Source: Gammaproteobacteria bacterium
Lineage (GTDB): Bacteria; Pseudomonadota; Gammaproteobacteria; Arenicellales; Poriferihabitantaceae
Length of the DNA stretch: 63,205 nucleotides
NCBI GenBank assembly: GCA_024644945.1
Contig: JAHEGU010000014.1
Location: 1 to 63,205 of the forward strand
Direction of reading: 5' to 3'
Part shown: piece by piece, positions 25,122 to 34,768 of the stretch
How positions within the stretch are numbered: the stretch's first letter is position 1
Layout of the letters: each line of letters begins with the position of its first letter
Program-made: the position numbers and the translations under genes
The notes under the pieces: model-generated
Told to the model about the DNA's origin: nothing
Seen by the model: the letters and a program-made list of their open reading frames with translations, nothing else
Databases searched by the model: none

Positions 25122-26326
25122 CCGACAGCGTTGCGATACTAGGATCCACGGGCTCGGTTGGGGCCAGTACCCTGGAGGTGATTCGACTGAATCCGGATCG
25201 CTATCAGGTGAATGCTCTTGCAGCCAGTTCGAACACGCAGTTGATGCTGGAACAATGTATTGAATTTCGGCCTGCGCGAGTGGTGATGGTGGACCAAGCC
25301 GCGGCGATTCGCCTGCGTACGATGCTGACGGCGCATGGTCTTGAGATCGATGTGCAAAGCGGTGCTGGCAGTCTTGAGTCGCTGATTACACCTGCATCGA
25401 ATACCGTGGTATGTGCTATCGTCGGTGCCGCCGGTCTGTCGTCAACGCTGGCCGCGGTGCGAGCCGGTGCTCGGGTGCTGATTGCCAACAAAGAGCCCCT
25501 AGTCATGTTGGGTCAGTATATTATGGACCTGGCGCGTCGTCATGAGGCGGAGATTCTGCCCCTCGACAGCGAGCACAATGCCATCTTTCAGTGCCTGCCC
25601 GGAGGTTGGCAACAGACACTGGGGGCACGAGGTGGCAAAGAGCGCTACGGTATACGCAGGTTGATCCTGACCGGGTCCGGCGGCCCTTTCAGAACATTCG
25701 ATCTGGAGCAGCTTGAACACGTCACGCCTGAGCAGGCTTGTGCGCACCCAAACTGGAAAATGGGTCGAAAGATATCCGTGGATTCCGCTACTATGATGAA
25801 CAAAGGCTTGGAACTGATCGAAGCCTGCGGGCTTTTTGGACTGAATGAGCAGGACATTGATATCGTGATTCATCCCCAGAGCGTGGTGCATTCCATGGTG
25901 GAGTATGTCGATGGATCGATTCTTGCACAGATATCCAATCCGGACATGAAGGTACCCATTGCTAACGCCCTAGGCTGGCCGCAGCGGGTTGATTCGGGTG
26001 CCGAATCTCTCAATCTTTTTACCGCGGGCCGTTTTGATTTTGAGCCGCCCGATTACGATAAATTTTCCGCGCTGAAACTGGCGCGTGACGCTGCGAAGAG
26101 CGGCGGGACCGCTCCGGCATTATTGAATGCAGCCAATGAAGTGGCGGTGCAGGCATTTCTTAATGGTGAAATAACTTTTACAAGAATTACTCAATTGGTG
26201 GCAGAAACCATGGACAAAATACCGATAACCAGCGATATTAATCTAGCGACGGCCCTTGAGGCTGACCGCGCAGCGCGACAATTCTGTGCAGCGCTCGCAT
26301 CCCTGGATTGTAAGTTAGTGCTATGA
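25118..26326 (+). CDS. dxr: 1-deoxy-D-xylulose 5-phosphate reductoisomerase
   Basis: Second step of the MEP isoprenoid pathway, NADPH dependent. Chosen start MTDSVAILGSTGSVGASTLE (402 residues); a longer frame adding six residues inside cdsA is less likely. NADPH loop GSTGSVGAS, substrate/metal region LPLDSEHNAIFQCL, and the flexible loop around KMGRKISVDSATMMNKGLE are intact. It overlaps cdsA by four bases and leads to rseP. Confidence 0.97.
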   Translation: MTDSVAILGSTGSVGASTLEVIRLNPDRYQVNALAASSNTQLMLEQCIEFRPARVVMVDQAAAIRLRTMLTAHGLEIDVQSGAGSLESLITPASNTVVCAIVGAAGLSSTLAAVRAGARVLIANKEPLVMLGQYIMDLARRHEAEILPLDSEHNAIFQCLPGGWQQTLGARGGKERYGIRRLILTGSGGPFRTFDLEQLEHVTPEQACAHPNWKMGRKISVDSATMMNKGLELIEACGLFGLNEQDIDIVIHPQSVVHSMVEYVDGSILAQISNPDMKVPIANALGWPQRVDSGAESLNLFTAGRFDFEPPDYDKFSALKLARDAAKSGGTAPALLNAANEVAVQAFLNGEITFTRITQLVAETMDKIPITSDINLATALEADRAARQFCAALASLDCKLVL

Positions 26327-26341
26327 CACGATATTGAATAG

Positions 26342-27691
26342 ATGAGCGGATTTGGATACAGCCTGTTGGGTTTTTTGCTTGCTATTGCCATCCTGGTGGC
26401 GGTGCATGAATTTGGGCACTTCTGGGTGGCAAGAAAGCTCGGGGTCAAGGTATTGAGATTTTCCATTGGCTTCGGTAAACCTCTTTTCAGATGGCAACCG
26501 AAGAACGATCCTACTGAGTATAGTATCGGCATGATACCCCTCGGCGGTTACGTTAAGATGCTCGACGAGCGCGAGGGGGAGGTGCCGGCCGATGAAATGC
26601 ATCTTGCGTTTAACAATAAATCACTGAAGGTGCGAAGTGCCGTGGTGTTCGCCGGTCCGGCCTTCAATTTCCTGTTCGCAATACTGGCGATATGGCTGGT
26701 TTTTCAGATCGGCGCGCCGGATGTCAAACCCATTGTCGGTGAAATCTTGCCGGAATCAATCGCGGAAACTGCTGGATTTCGAGCCGGCGACAAGATACTA
26801 AGTGTTGATGGCCGGGAAGTACAGACTTGGGGTGAGCATCAGTTTTACATGCTGCATCAGGCCATGAAGGGCAATCCCATTACCCTTAAAGTGGAATCTG
26901 AGCAGAGTGCAGTCCGCTCCATAGAGCTTGATTTCTCCGCTATTGACCAGAGCCAGATCAGCGGTCAGCCAATCACATCCCAGATTGGACTTTACCCTCC
27001 ACCGCCTCGGGCAGAAGTCAATCGACTGGTCCCAGATGCGCCAGCAGCACTGGCCGGCTTGCAGCAGGGCGATGTCATTACAGCGATAAACGGAGAACCG
27101 ATCGCGCACTGGTTTGAAATGGTGGAAGTCGTATCGTCACGTCCCGGGGAGGAGCTGGAGTTAACCATCAGGCGCGGGGAAACGGAACTCTCTCAAAAGC
27201 TGACCGCGTCACGGACAGAAGTGGATGGCAAGGAATACGGTCGTATCGGTATTTATATGCCAGATCCTCAAAATGCCCGGCTGCGCTATGGGCCCCTCGA
27301 AGCGGTGTGGGCGGCAGTGGACTATAACTGGCGGATGACTGCGATCACGTTTCGCTCGCTGGGCAGGATGCTGACCGCCGAAATGTCATCGGAAAACCTT
27401 TCGGGGCCGATCACCATTGCTCGACTTGCCGGAGATACAGTGCAGTCCGGTCTGGTCGACTTCCTGCGTTTTCTGGCGATTATCAGTGTCTCCCTCGGGC
27501 TACTCAATTTAATGCCTATTCCGGTGCTGGATGGCGGCCATTTGATGTATTACCTGGTGGAGGCTGTAACCGGTAAGGAGCCCTCGGAAACCGTCATGCT
27601 GCGCGGTCAACAGATTGGCATCGCGCTGCTGGTGTTGCTGATGAGCCTTGCTTTTTACAACGACATCATGCGTTTATTCGGATTAATTTAG
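26342..27691 (+). CDS. rseP: site-2 intramembrane zinc protease RseP
   Basis: Cleaves the anti-sigma factor RseA after DegS and so releases sigma-E. The 449-residue protein has zinc motif HEFGH (about residues 22-26), two periplasmic PDZ domains (about 115-290, with repeated AGF/AGLQQGD-type loops), and the C-terminal catalytic LDG motif in PIPVLDGGHLMYY. Position before bamA and skp matches the sigma-E envelope stress context. Confidence 0.96.
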   Translation: MSGFGYSLLGFLLAIAILVAVHEFGHFWVARKLGVKVLRFSIGFGKPLFRWQPKNDPTEYSIGMIPLGGYVKMLDEREGEVPADEMHLAFNNKSLKVRSAVVFAGPAFNFLFAILAIWLVFQIGAPDVKPIVGEILPESIAETAGFRAGDKILSVDGREVQTWGEHQFYMLHQAMKGNPITLKVESEQSAVRSIELDFSAIDQSQISGQPITSQIGLYPPPPRAEVNRLVPDAPAALAGLQQGDVITAINGEPIAHWFEMVEVVSSRPGEELELTIRRGETELSQKLTASRTEVDGKEYGRIGIYMPDPQNARLRYGPLEAVWAAVDYNWRMTAITFRSLGRMLTAEMSSENLSGPITIARLAGDTVQSGLVDFLRFLAIISVSLGLLNLMPIPVLDGGHLMYYLVEAVTGKEPSETVMLRGQQIGIALLVLLMSLAFYNDIMRLFGLI

Positions 27692-27873
27692 TCAGTAGGT
27701 TAACTCGATGTCGGCCAGGCAGGATTGAATTGCCTCCAAACTTCGGAGAGGATTGGTTACCGAATGGTCATAATGGCGCGTTGGGAGAAAATGCGGTTCT
27801 GGGTTAATATTTGGCGCTGGCCGGGGGCGCCCCTCTAATCATCATCCCACAACGAGAATTCTGCTCTAACAAT

Positions 27874-30156
27874 ATGAAAAAGTCAGTCCTTGTAATGTTG
27901 GCACTACTGGTTTGTTTCCCCGCGTATGCAGTGACCCCGTTCGTGATTTCGGACATTGAAGTGGAGGGTCTGGAGCGCTTGGATGCAGGAACCATATTTA
28001 ATTACCTGCCGTTGAAGGTGGGTGACGAAATGAACGATGAAGAGGGAAAACTGGCGATCAAAGCGCTGTTTGAAACCGGTTTTTTCCGTGATGTGCAGCT
28101 GGGGCAAGATGGCACGGTGCTGGTGGTGACGGTAGTGGAGCGTCCGTCAATTGCGAGCGTCACGATCACCGGCAACAAGGAAATCGAAACCGAAAGTTTA
28201 GAGCAGGGCTTGCGTCAGGCAGAGCTGCTGGAGGGCAGGATATTTAATCGCGCCAGCCTCGATGTGGTGGAGCGAGAAATCCAGCAGGCTTATCTTTCCA
28301 TGGGGCGCTACTCCACCAGAGTGGAAACCTCGGTGGAAGAACTTGAACGTAATCGCGTGGCAGTCGAAGTCAAAATAGACGAGGGCCGAGTAGCCAAGAT
28401 CAAGAAGATCAATATCGTTGGTGCCGAGCAGATTTCGGCCAAGGAACTCAAAGACGAGCTGAACCTGCTTGAACGAAAGGGTTGGAGAATTTTTACCAAG
28501 CGCAATCAGTATTCGAGACAGAAGCTTGAGGCGGATGTTGAACGTATCCGTTCTTATTATCTCGATCGTGGTTTCCATGACTTTAAGATTCTCTCTACAA
28601 ATGTAGATATCAGCCCGAATAAGCAAAATATTTTTATCAGTATTGCCCTTGAAGAAGGGGAGCGCTATGTTTTTGGGGAGACAATGATCGAGGTCGCGGA
28701 TGAAGTAGAAGGCCTTGATAGCCTGGTTACCATTGAGCCTGGAAAACCGTTTTCACGAAAGGTGGTTAACCAGACCCGGTCCGCTATTTCGGATAAGTAC
28801 GCAGACGAAGGCTATGCGTTTGTTGAGGTACGACCGGATTTCGAGGTTGATCGAGAAAACCGGGTGGTGTCCGCTGTTTTTACGATCGATCCAAAGCAAA
28901 GGGTGTACGTTCGAAAGATAGAGATCAGCGGGAATACTTATACCCGTGATGAGATCATTCGCAGGGAAATAAGGCAATTCGAAGGCTCCTGGTATTCCGC
29001 CGCGGCAGTGCAGCGTTCTAGAGAACGGCTCAACCGACTCGGATACTTTGACAGTGTGACAATAGAAACTCCAAACGTTCCAGGCACCACGGATCAGGTC
29101 GATTTACGGGTGGTGGTGGTAGAGCGGGAGACCGGCAGTATTCAGCTTTCAGTAGGTTACTCCGACGCTGATGGCCCATTAATTGGTGCCAATTACGAGC
29201 AGCGTAATTTTCTAGGAACCGGGCGCGAACTTAGGGTTGACGTCAATACATCGGATGCCGCCGAAGTGGCTTCCATCGAATATATCAACCCTTACTATAC
29301 TGCCGATGGTGTCAGCCGCGGATTCAATTTTACTCGGCGGAAAATTGACTCTGCCCGAGTCGACACTGCGTCATACCTGGCTGACACGACTAATGTCGGA
29401 ATGAGATTTAAGATTCCTATCGCTGAATCCAATTCCTTTAACGTTGGAATCGCATATGAGCGCCTGGAGCTGGAGGCTACTGATGAAACTCCGCCTGAGT
29501 TTTTACCGGTCATTTTGCTTCAGCCCGACTCAGACCAATTTGTGTTGACTCTTGGGGTGTCCAAGGATACTCGCAATGATTTCTTCTTTCCAACAGGAGG
29601 CGGGGTTGCATCTCTAGGGAGTGAAGTCACTGTGCCTGGAAGCGATTTTGAATACTATAAAGTTAATTTGCAGGGGGCCTACTACGTGCCAGTTTCCAGT
29701 TTATTGACCTTCAAAGCCGGGGCTGGAGTGGGGTACGGTGATGGTTATGGCGACCTATCTGAATTTGGTCTGCCGTTCTTTAAAAACTACTTCGCCGGCG
29801 GGTCAAAATCCGTGCGGGGATATAGAGCCCGGTCATTGGGACCTAGAGATAGTGGAGAAACGCCTGACCCGATTGGGGGCAGTAAGCGTCTCTTGGTTAA
29901 TGTAGAACTTTGGCTTCCTGCTTATGGAGAAGGTGTAAGTAAAGATAAGAGGCTGGGGGTTTTCGTTGACGGTGGCCAGGTGTGGTCCAATGAGCAGGAC
30001 TTCGAATTCGATGATATGCGCTACTCCGCTGGCATTGTGTTTAACTGGTTCTCTCCACTTGGTCCGTTCAGTCTAAGTTATGGTGAACCATTAAATGACG
30101 AAGAGTTTGATGATATCGAAAACTTCCAGATTTCTTTCGGCACGGTGTTTCGCTAA
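27874..30156 (+). CDS. bamA: outer membrane protein assembly factor BamA
   Basis: Central component of the BAM complex that inserts beta-barrel proteins. Chosen start MKKSVLVMLALLVCFPAYA gives a clear signal peptide and 760 residues; the longer frame adds 21 residues of 5' leader. Five POTRA domains (about residues 23-420, each with conserved G-N-x-T/E turns) are followed by the Omp85 barrel, with the diagnostic VRGYRARSLGPRD loop (canonical VRGF) and an aromatic C-terminal end (ISFGTVFR; canonical terminal F/W region). Normal length. Confidence 0.97.
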   Translation: MKKSVLVMLALLVCFPAYAVTPFVISDIEVEGLERLDAGTIFNYLPLKVGDEMNDEEGKLAIKALFETGFFRDVQLGQDGTVLVVTVVERPSIASVTITGNKEIETESLEQGLRQAELLEGRIFNRASLDVVEREIQQAYLSMGRYSTRVETSVEELERNRVAVEVKIDEGRVAKIKKINIVGAEQISAKELKDELNLLERKGWRIFTKRNQYSRQKLEADVERIRSYYLDRGFHDFKILSTNVDISPNKQNIFISIALEEGERYVFGETMIEVADEVEGLDSLVTIEPGKPFSRKVVNQTRSAISDKYADEGYAFVEVRPDFEVDRENRVVSAVFTIDPKQRVYVRKIEISGNTYTRDEIIRREIRQFEGSWYSAAAVQRSRERLNRLGYFDSVTIETPNVPGTTDQVDLRVVVVERETGSIQLSVGYSDADGPLIGANYEQRNFLGTGRELRVDVNTSDAAEVASIEYINPYYTADGVSRGFNFTRRKIDSARVDTASYLADTTNVGMRFKIPIAESNSFNVGIAYERLELEATDETPPEFLPVILLQPDSDQFVLTLGVSKDTRNDFFFPTGGGVASLGSEVTVPGSDFEYYKVNLQGAYYVPVSSLLTFKAGAGVGYGDGYGDLSEFGLPFFKNYFAGGSKSVRGYRARSLGPRDSGETPDPIGGSKRLLVNVELWLPAYGEGVSKDKRLGVFVDGGQVWSNEQDFEFDDMRYSAGIVFNWFSPLGPFSLSYGEPLNDEEFDDIENFQISFGTVFR

Positions 30157-30202
30157 TCTTTGATTGTGGGCTCGCACACTGAATATAGAATTAAGTAACG
30201 AT

Positions 30203-30730
30203 ATGAAATATAGAGGACAAAAATTGATTCGTTTAAATAAGCTCATCCCGATTTTTCTGAGCACACTGCTGTTTTCTGGTGTCGCTTTAGCAGAGAAGAT
30301 CGGTTATGTTGACGCACGAAGGTTGATCGAAGAATCGCCACAAGGACAGACTGAACTCAGCGCGCTGGATCAAGAGTTCAGTGTGCGAAGTCGGGAGATC
30401 AAGGGTAAATTTGATCTGTTTAAATCACGCGAGGCCGAGCTAGAGAAGAATGCGGTACTGATGGCCCAGGAGGAAGCCGAAGCAAAAGCAGAGGAACTGA
30501 GGGTGCTTCAAAGAGAGCTCAAACGTGATCAGCGTGACTACAATGAAGAATACAATGCCCGCCGCAACAAGAGTTTGGGTGAACTGCAAAAAATTATCTC
30601 TGAAGCAGTGATTTTCGTTGCGCAGCGTGACAAATACGATCTGATTTTGCAGCAGGCGGTGTTTGCCAGTGATTCAGTCAATCTGACTGAAACCGTTCTG
30701 GAAGAGCTGAAAAAGCGCTCCAAACAGTAA
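30203..30730 (+). CDS. skp: periplasmic chaperone Skp/OmpH family
   Basis: Holds unfolded outer-membrane proteins on their way to BamA. About 175 residues with a hydrophobic signal segment (LIPIFLSTLLFSGVALA) followed by KIGYVDARRLIEESPQG and long charged coiled-coil helices rich in E, K and R. The start is uncertain: ATG at 30203 is used here. A TTG at 30224 has a better ribosome binding site (AGAGGA) and would give a shorter, more typical signal peptide. It lies just after bamA, as usual. Confidence 0.93.
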   Translation: MKYRGQKLIRLNKLIPIFLSTLLFSGVALAEKIGYVDARRLIEESPQGQTELSALDQEFSVRSREIKGKFDLFKSREAELEKNAVLMAQEEAEAKAEELRVLQRELKRDQRDYNEEYNARRNKSLGELQKIISEAVIFVAQRDKYDLILQQAVFASDSVNLTETVLEELKKRSKQ

Positions 30731-30745
30731 TCCTAGGTTCGGCGA

Positions 30746-31786
30746 TTGGTCAGCGAGAAACAGTCTCATGGCGCCCCGATCCCGGTAAGCCTATCTGACA
30801 TCGCCGACCGTTGTGGTGGAGAACTAATTGGTGAGTCCGCTCACGTTGTGACACGCGTCGCAAGTATCGGAAACGCTACAAAGGACAGCCTGACATTTCT
30901 GGCGAGCCCAAAGCATATTGTCACGGCAGGTGATACGCTGGCTGGCGTGGTGCTGTTAAAGCCTGAGCACCAGGCACTTGTAAGCGGCAATAAGATATTG
31001 GTCGATGATCCTTATCTGGCGTATGCCATGGTGAGTAATCTTTTTGTACACACTTCAGCTGATTTGCCACAAGGCATTCATAACACCGCCTGCATAAATC
31101 AATCGGTTGTGCTGGGTAAGAGTGCCCGGATCGGCGCCGGCGTTGTGATTGAAAACGGGTGTGTGATCGGTGAGGGTGTGATGATAGGGCATGGCAGTGT
31201 TGTCGAGGCCCATTGCCATATCGGCGATCTCACTCATGTGGAGTCTTCGGTGACCCTGTGTGCCAATTCGCGTATTGGCATGCGTTGCGTGATCTCGCCC
31301 GGGGTGGTGATTGGGTCTAGCGGTTTCGGCTATGCGCCAGAAGGAAAGAAATGGAGAAAGATACACCAGCTTGGCGCAGTGGTTATCGGGGATGACGTAG
31401 ATATCGGCGCCAATACGACGATTGATCGAGGCGCTATCGATAACACCGTAATCGGAGATCGGGTCAAACTCGATAACCAGATTCAAATAGCCCACAACGT
31501 TCAGGTGGGCGATGATACAATCATGGCAGGTTGTGTTGCGATTGCGGGTAGCGCAGTGATCGGTAAACGCTGTCAACTAGGAGGCCGTGCTTCGGTGCTT
31601 GGTCACCTGACGATTGCGGACGATGTCGTACTGAACGCCAACGCCTTTGTTTCGCAATCTATCAAGCAAGCGGGAATATATTCATCGATGATCCCTGTGC
31701 AACCGATCAGGCAATGGAGAAAAACCGTGGCACATCTGAACCGTCTTGAGAAGCTGGCTGCGAGTATTAAGAAGACTGGAAAGTGA
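30746..31786 (+). CDS. lpxD: UDP-3-O-acylglucosamine N-acyltransferase
   Basis: Third step of lipid A synthesis; transfers a hydroxyacyl chain from ACP. The 346-residue protein starts with the uridine-binding domain (PVSLSDIADRCGGELIGE) and continues with left-handed beta-helix hexapeptide repeats (IGxG/V-type, about residues 105-310). The catalytic histidine is in the QIAHNVQVG segment. No in-frame ATG precedes the conserved N-terminus, so the start is probably TTG at 30746. Followed by fabZ, lpxA and lpxB. Confidence 0.96.
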   Translation: MVSEKQSHGAPIPVSLSDIADRCGGELIGESAHVVTRVASIGNATKDSLTFLASPKHIVTAGDTLAGVVLLKPEHQALVSGNKILVDDPYLAYAMVSNLFVHTSADLPQGIHNTACINQSVVLGKSARIGAGVVIENGCVIGEGVMIGHGSVVEAHCHIGDLTHVESSVTLCANSRIGMRCVISPGVVIGSSGFGYAPEGKKWRKIHQLGAVVIGDDVDIGANTTIDRGAIDNTVIGDRVKLDNQIQIAHNVQVGDDTIMAGCVAIAGSAVIGKRCQLGGRASVLGHLTIADDVVLNANAFVSQSIKQAGIYSSMIPVQPIRQWRKTVAHLNRLEKLAASIKKTGK

Positions 31787-31787
31787 A

Positions 31788-32240
31788 ATGAAAGAATCTA
31801 AGCACGTTGATATTCATCATATAATGGAAATCCTGCCACATAGGTATCCGTTTCTGTTGATCGACAGGGTGATCGAATATCAATTAGGAGACTCTTTACA
31901 GGCGATTAAGAATGTGACGGTCAATGAGCCATTCTTCCAAGGCCATTTCCCTGGCCGTCCGGTGTTTCCCGGAGTATTGATCCTTGAGGCAATCGCCCAG
32001 GCGTCGGCTATCCTTGCAAGTAAGAGCCTTGACGAGGATCCTGGTGAGAATGTTATTTTTCTGTTCGCTGGAATTGACAATGCACGTTTCAAGCGGCCGG
32101 TTGAGCCTGGGGATCAGCTGGTGCTGGATGTCAGACAAACACACTATAAGCGCAAGATCTGGAAATACAGCGGTCAGGCGTCCGTGGACGGCGCACTTGC
32201 AGCATCGGCGGATATTATTTTTACGTATCGGAACTATTAA
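31788..32240 (+). CDS. fabZ: 3-hydroxyacyl-ACP dehydratase FabZ
   Basis: Hotdog-fold dehydratase of fatty acid synthesis; it competes with LpxA for hydroxyacyl-ACP. Chosen start MKESKHVDIHHIMEILPHRY gives 150 residues. The active-site histidine is in LPHRYPFLLIDRV, and the glutamate is in the PGVLILEAIAQAS helix. The start lies one base after the lpxD stop, consistent with coupling. Confidence 0.97.
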   Translation: MKESKHVDIHHIMEILPHRYPFLLIDRVIEYQLGDSLQAIKNVTVNEPFFQGHFPGRPVFPGVLILEAIAQASAILASKSLDEDPGENVIFLFAGIDNARFKRPVEPGDQLVLDVRQTHYKRKIWKYSGQASVDGALAASADIIFTYRNY

Positions 32241-32246
32241 TTCTGC

Positions 32247-33026
32247 ATGACTGTTATCCACCCAAGCGCGATCGTTGATCCGGGAGCGGAACTTGGATCG
32301 GGAGTGGAAGTAGGACCGTTCACTATTATCGAAAAAGATGTATCGATAGGGGACAACACCTGGATCGGCCCTCATGTGGTCATCCGCAATCACACTACAA
32401 TTGGAAGGGATAATAAAATCTTCCAGTTCAGTTCAGTAGGTGAGCAGCCGCAACACCAGGGATATGCTGGAGAACCTACTCGACTCGTGATTGGCGATCG
32501 CAATGTAGTCAGAGAATACTGCACTTTAAACCGGGGCACGGCGGGGCATCTTGGTGAGACCCGGATAGGTAATGACAATTTCATCATGGCGTACGTCCAC
32601 ATTGCGCACGATTGTACTTTGGGTGACCATATTATTTTTGCTAATGGGGCCAGTCTGGCCGGACATGTTGATATTGGCGATTATGCGATCATGGGCGGAT
32701 TCTCCCTTGTGCATCAGTTCTGTAAAGTCGGCGCTCACTGCATTACTGGAATCGGTGCAATATGTTTTCAGGACGTACCGCCGTTTATAGTCGCGGCGGG
32801 TAATTCGGCACAGCCCTATGGTATTAATACCAAAGGATTGCATCGACGGGATTTTTCCGAAGAGACAATCACGTTGTTAAAGCGGGCCTATCGTCTTCTT
32901 TATAGAAGTAATCTCGATTTAAAAACCGCGATAACGCAAATCGAACGGCTTGCACCCGGAAATAAGGCGGTGACTGTTTTCAGTGAGTTCCTGCGCTGCT
33001 CAGAGCGTGGCGTTATCCGCCGTTAA
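32247..33026 (+). CDS. lpxA: UDP-N-acetylglucosamine acyltransferase
   Basis: First step of lipid A synthesis. The 259-residue protein starts with VIHPSAIVDPGAELGSGVEV and forms hexapeptide-repeat coils, with the catalytic histidine in FIMAYVHIAHDC and the C-terminal helical domain (LHRRDFSEETITLLKRAYR). It lies 6 bases after fabZ. Confidence 0.97.
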   Translation: MTVIHPSAIVDPGAELGSGVEVGPFTIIEKDVSIGDNTWIGPHVVIRNHTTIGRDNKIFQFSSVGEQPQHQGYAGEPTRLVIGDRNVVREYCTLNRGTAGHLGETRIGNDNFIMAYVHIAHDCTLGDHIIFANGASLAGHVDIGDYAIMGGFSLVHQFCKVGAHCITGIGAICFQDVPPFIVAAGNSAQPYGINTKGLHRRDFSEETITLLKRAYRLLYRSNLDLKTAITQIERLAPGNKAVTVFSEFLRCSERGVIRR

Positions 33027-33044
33027 AACTAACCATAGTCTTCG

Positions 33045-34190
33045 GTGGTGCAGGGTGTGATTGATATCGCAATTGTTGCGGGAGAACCTTCGGGGGATCG
33101 GCTCGGAGCGGGATTAATCAGGGAGATTAGAGAAGAGATTCCACAGGCCAGGTTCTCTGGTATCGGTGGTCCCAAAATGGCCGAACAAGGCTGTGAGTTA
33201 CTTTACCACATGGACCGTATTGGTGTGATCGGACTCGATGGTTTACGTGAAAAACTGCTCGACATCCTGCGGATTCGAAAACAGCTTGCGGCGCGATGGA
33301 GGCAGCAGGAACCGGCGGTGTTTATCGGAATCGATGTACCTGACTTTAATATTGGGTTGGAAAGTCGCCTCAAACATTCGGGGATTCCTTGTATTCACTA
33401 TGTCAGCCCTACGGTTTGGGCTTGGCGTGGCTATCGTATTCATAAAATAAAACGTTCCATCAGCCATATGCTGGCGTTGTTTCCTTTTGAGGCGGATTTT
33501 TATCGTCGCTACCAGGTGCCGGTGACATGTGTGGGTCATCCCATGGCAGACGAGATCAGTGAGCCGAACCCACAGTCAGCGCGCGACGCTCTTGGTTTTG
33601 GCTCAGGGCCACTGGTGGCGCTACTCCCGGGTAGTCGACGGAATGAAGTCAAGCGTTTGGCTTTACCCATGGTACACGCCGCGCACGCGCTTCTGGCCCA
33701 GTATCCGGAGATAGAATTTGTACTGCCGTTTGCTACTGACAAGGTTCGCGAGACTTTCTATCAAGCCACGGGTAAGCTGGAAGATCTGCCGTTGACCACA
33801 TTGAAAGGCCAATCGAGGTTGGCGCTGGAGGCGGCGGATGTGGCTATACTGGCTTCAGGTACCGCCTCGCTCGAGGCCGCTTTGCTGCGTGTGCCTCATG
33901 TGGTGGTGTACCGTTTATCACGACTCAGCTATTGGCTGGTGCAGCGATTACGGCAGGTTGATCATTTTGCCATGCCAAATCATCTGTTGCCGGCACCCAT
34001 GGTGCCGGAACTGATACAAGATCGAGTGACGCCGGAGAATATTGTTGAAGCAGTGAACGGATATCTGCAAAATCCAGAACGTATGAACAAAATAAAACTT
34101 GCCTTTGCTGACATTCACGCAGCGCTTAAACTGGATGCAGATAAACGGGCAGCGGAGGTCGTTATCAAGATGCTTGGGACCCGGTCTTAG
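33045..34190 (+). CDS. lpxB: lipid-A-disaccharide synthase
   Basis: GT-B glycosyltransferase that joins UDP-diacylglucosamine and lipid X. The 381-residue protein has [18 protein letters not shown] at the N-terminus, [20 protein letters not shown], and the nucleotide-binding [13 protein letters not shown] and [20 protein letters not shown] segments. The start is GTG at 33045. The stop overlaps the rnhB GTG by one base. Confidence 0.97.
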   Translation: MVQGVIDIAIVAGEPSGDRLGAGLIREIREEIPQARFSGIGGPKMAEQGCELLYHMDRIGVIGLDGLREKLLDILRIRKQLAARWRQQEPAVFIGIDVPDFNIGLESRLKHSGIPCIHYVSPTVWAWRGYRIHKIKRSISHMLALFPFEADFYRRYQVPVTCVGHPMADEISEPNPQSARDALGFGSGPLVALLPGSRRNEVKRLALPMVHAAHALLAQYPEIEFVLPFATDKVRETFYQATGKLEDLPLTTLKGQSRLALEAADVAILASGTASLEAALLRVPHVVVYRLSRLSYWLVQRLRQVDHFAMPNHLLPAPMVPELIQDRVTPENIVEAVNGYLQNPERMNKIKLAFADIHAALKLDADKRAAEVVIKMLGTRS

Positions 34191-34768
34191 TGGTGATGCA
34201 GTCACAGCTGGTGGTTGGTGTGGACGAGGCCGGGAGAGGCCCGCTAGCCGGTCCGGTGACTGCTGCAGCGGTAATTCTGAATCCATCCCGACCGATCGAA
34301 GGATTGGATGACTCTAAGAAGCTTTCTGCGGCACGCCGTAAACAACTCGAAAAGGAAGTGATCGAAAATTCCTTGTATTGGTGCGTCGCCTGCGCGTCCG
34401 TGCAAGAGATTGATGATTTAAATATTCTCCAGGCTTCAATGCTGGCAATGCGACGCGCTGTGACAGGCTTAACGGTTTTGCCCGACCTGGCACTGGTAGA
34501 TGGTAATCGGGCTCCCGGATTGGAATGCAAAACAAAGCCTGTCGTGGGTGGCGATCGCCTGCATCCCGAGATATCGGCAGCATCGATCCTGGCCAAGGAG
34601 GCTCGTGACCGACTGATGTGTGAATTGGCCCAAGCTTTTCCCGTATACGGATTCGAGCGACACAAAGGGTACCCGACTCGTGTACATATACAAGCCTTAG
34701 TGCAACATGGCGCCAGTATTCATCATCGGAGAAGCTTTGCTCCTGTGCGAAGGGTGCTTGGCGTATGA
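34190..34768 (+). CDS. rnhB: ribonuclease HII
   Basis: Removes ribonucleotides from DNA:RNA hybrids. The metal-binding aspartate/glutamate are in [16 protein letters not shown] and further acidic residues are in LDDSKKL and [10 protein letters not shown]. It has 192 residues. The start may be GTG (34190 or 34193) or the ATG at 34196; no ribosome binding site decides. Its stop overlaps the dnaE start (ATGA region 34765-34768). Confidence 0.95.
   Translation: MVMQSQLVVGVDEAGRGPLAGPVTAAAVILNPSRPIEGLDDSKKLSAARRKQLEKEVIENSLYWCVACASVQEIDDLNILQASMLAMRRAVTGLTVLPDLALVDGNRAPGLECKTKPVVGGDRLHPEISAASILAKEARDRLMCELAQAFPVYGFERHKGYPTRVHIQALVQHGASIHHRRSFAPVRRVLGV

Noticed and set aside
27692..27873. Sigma-E promoter upstream of bamA
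   Set aside because: An AACTT element is present near 27740, but the spacing to any TCA-type -10 box is wrong. Only a GGGGCGCCCC palindrome remains, which is not evidence for sigma-E.
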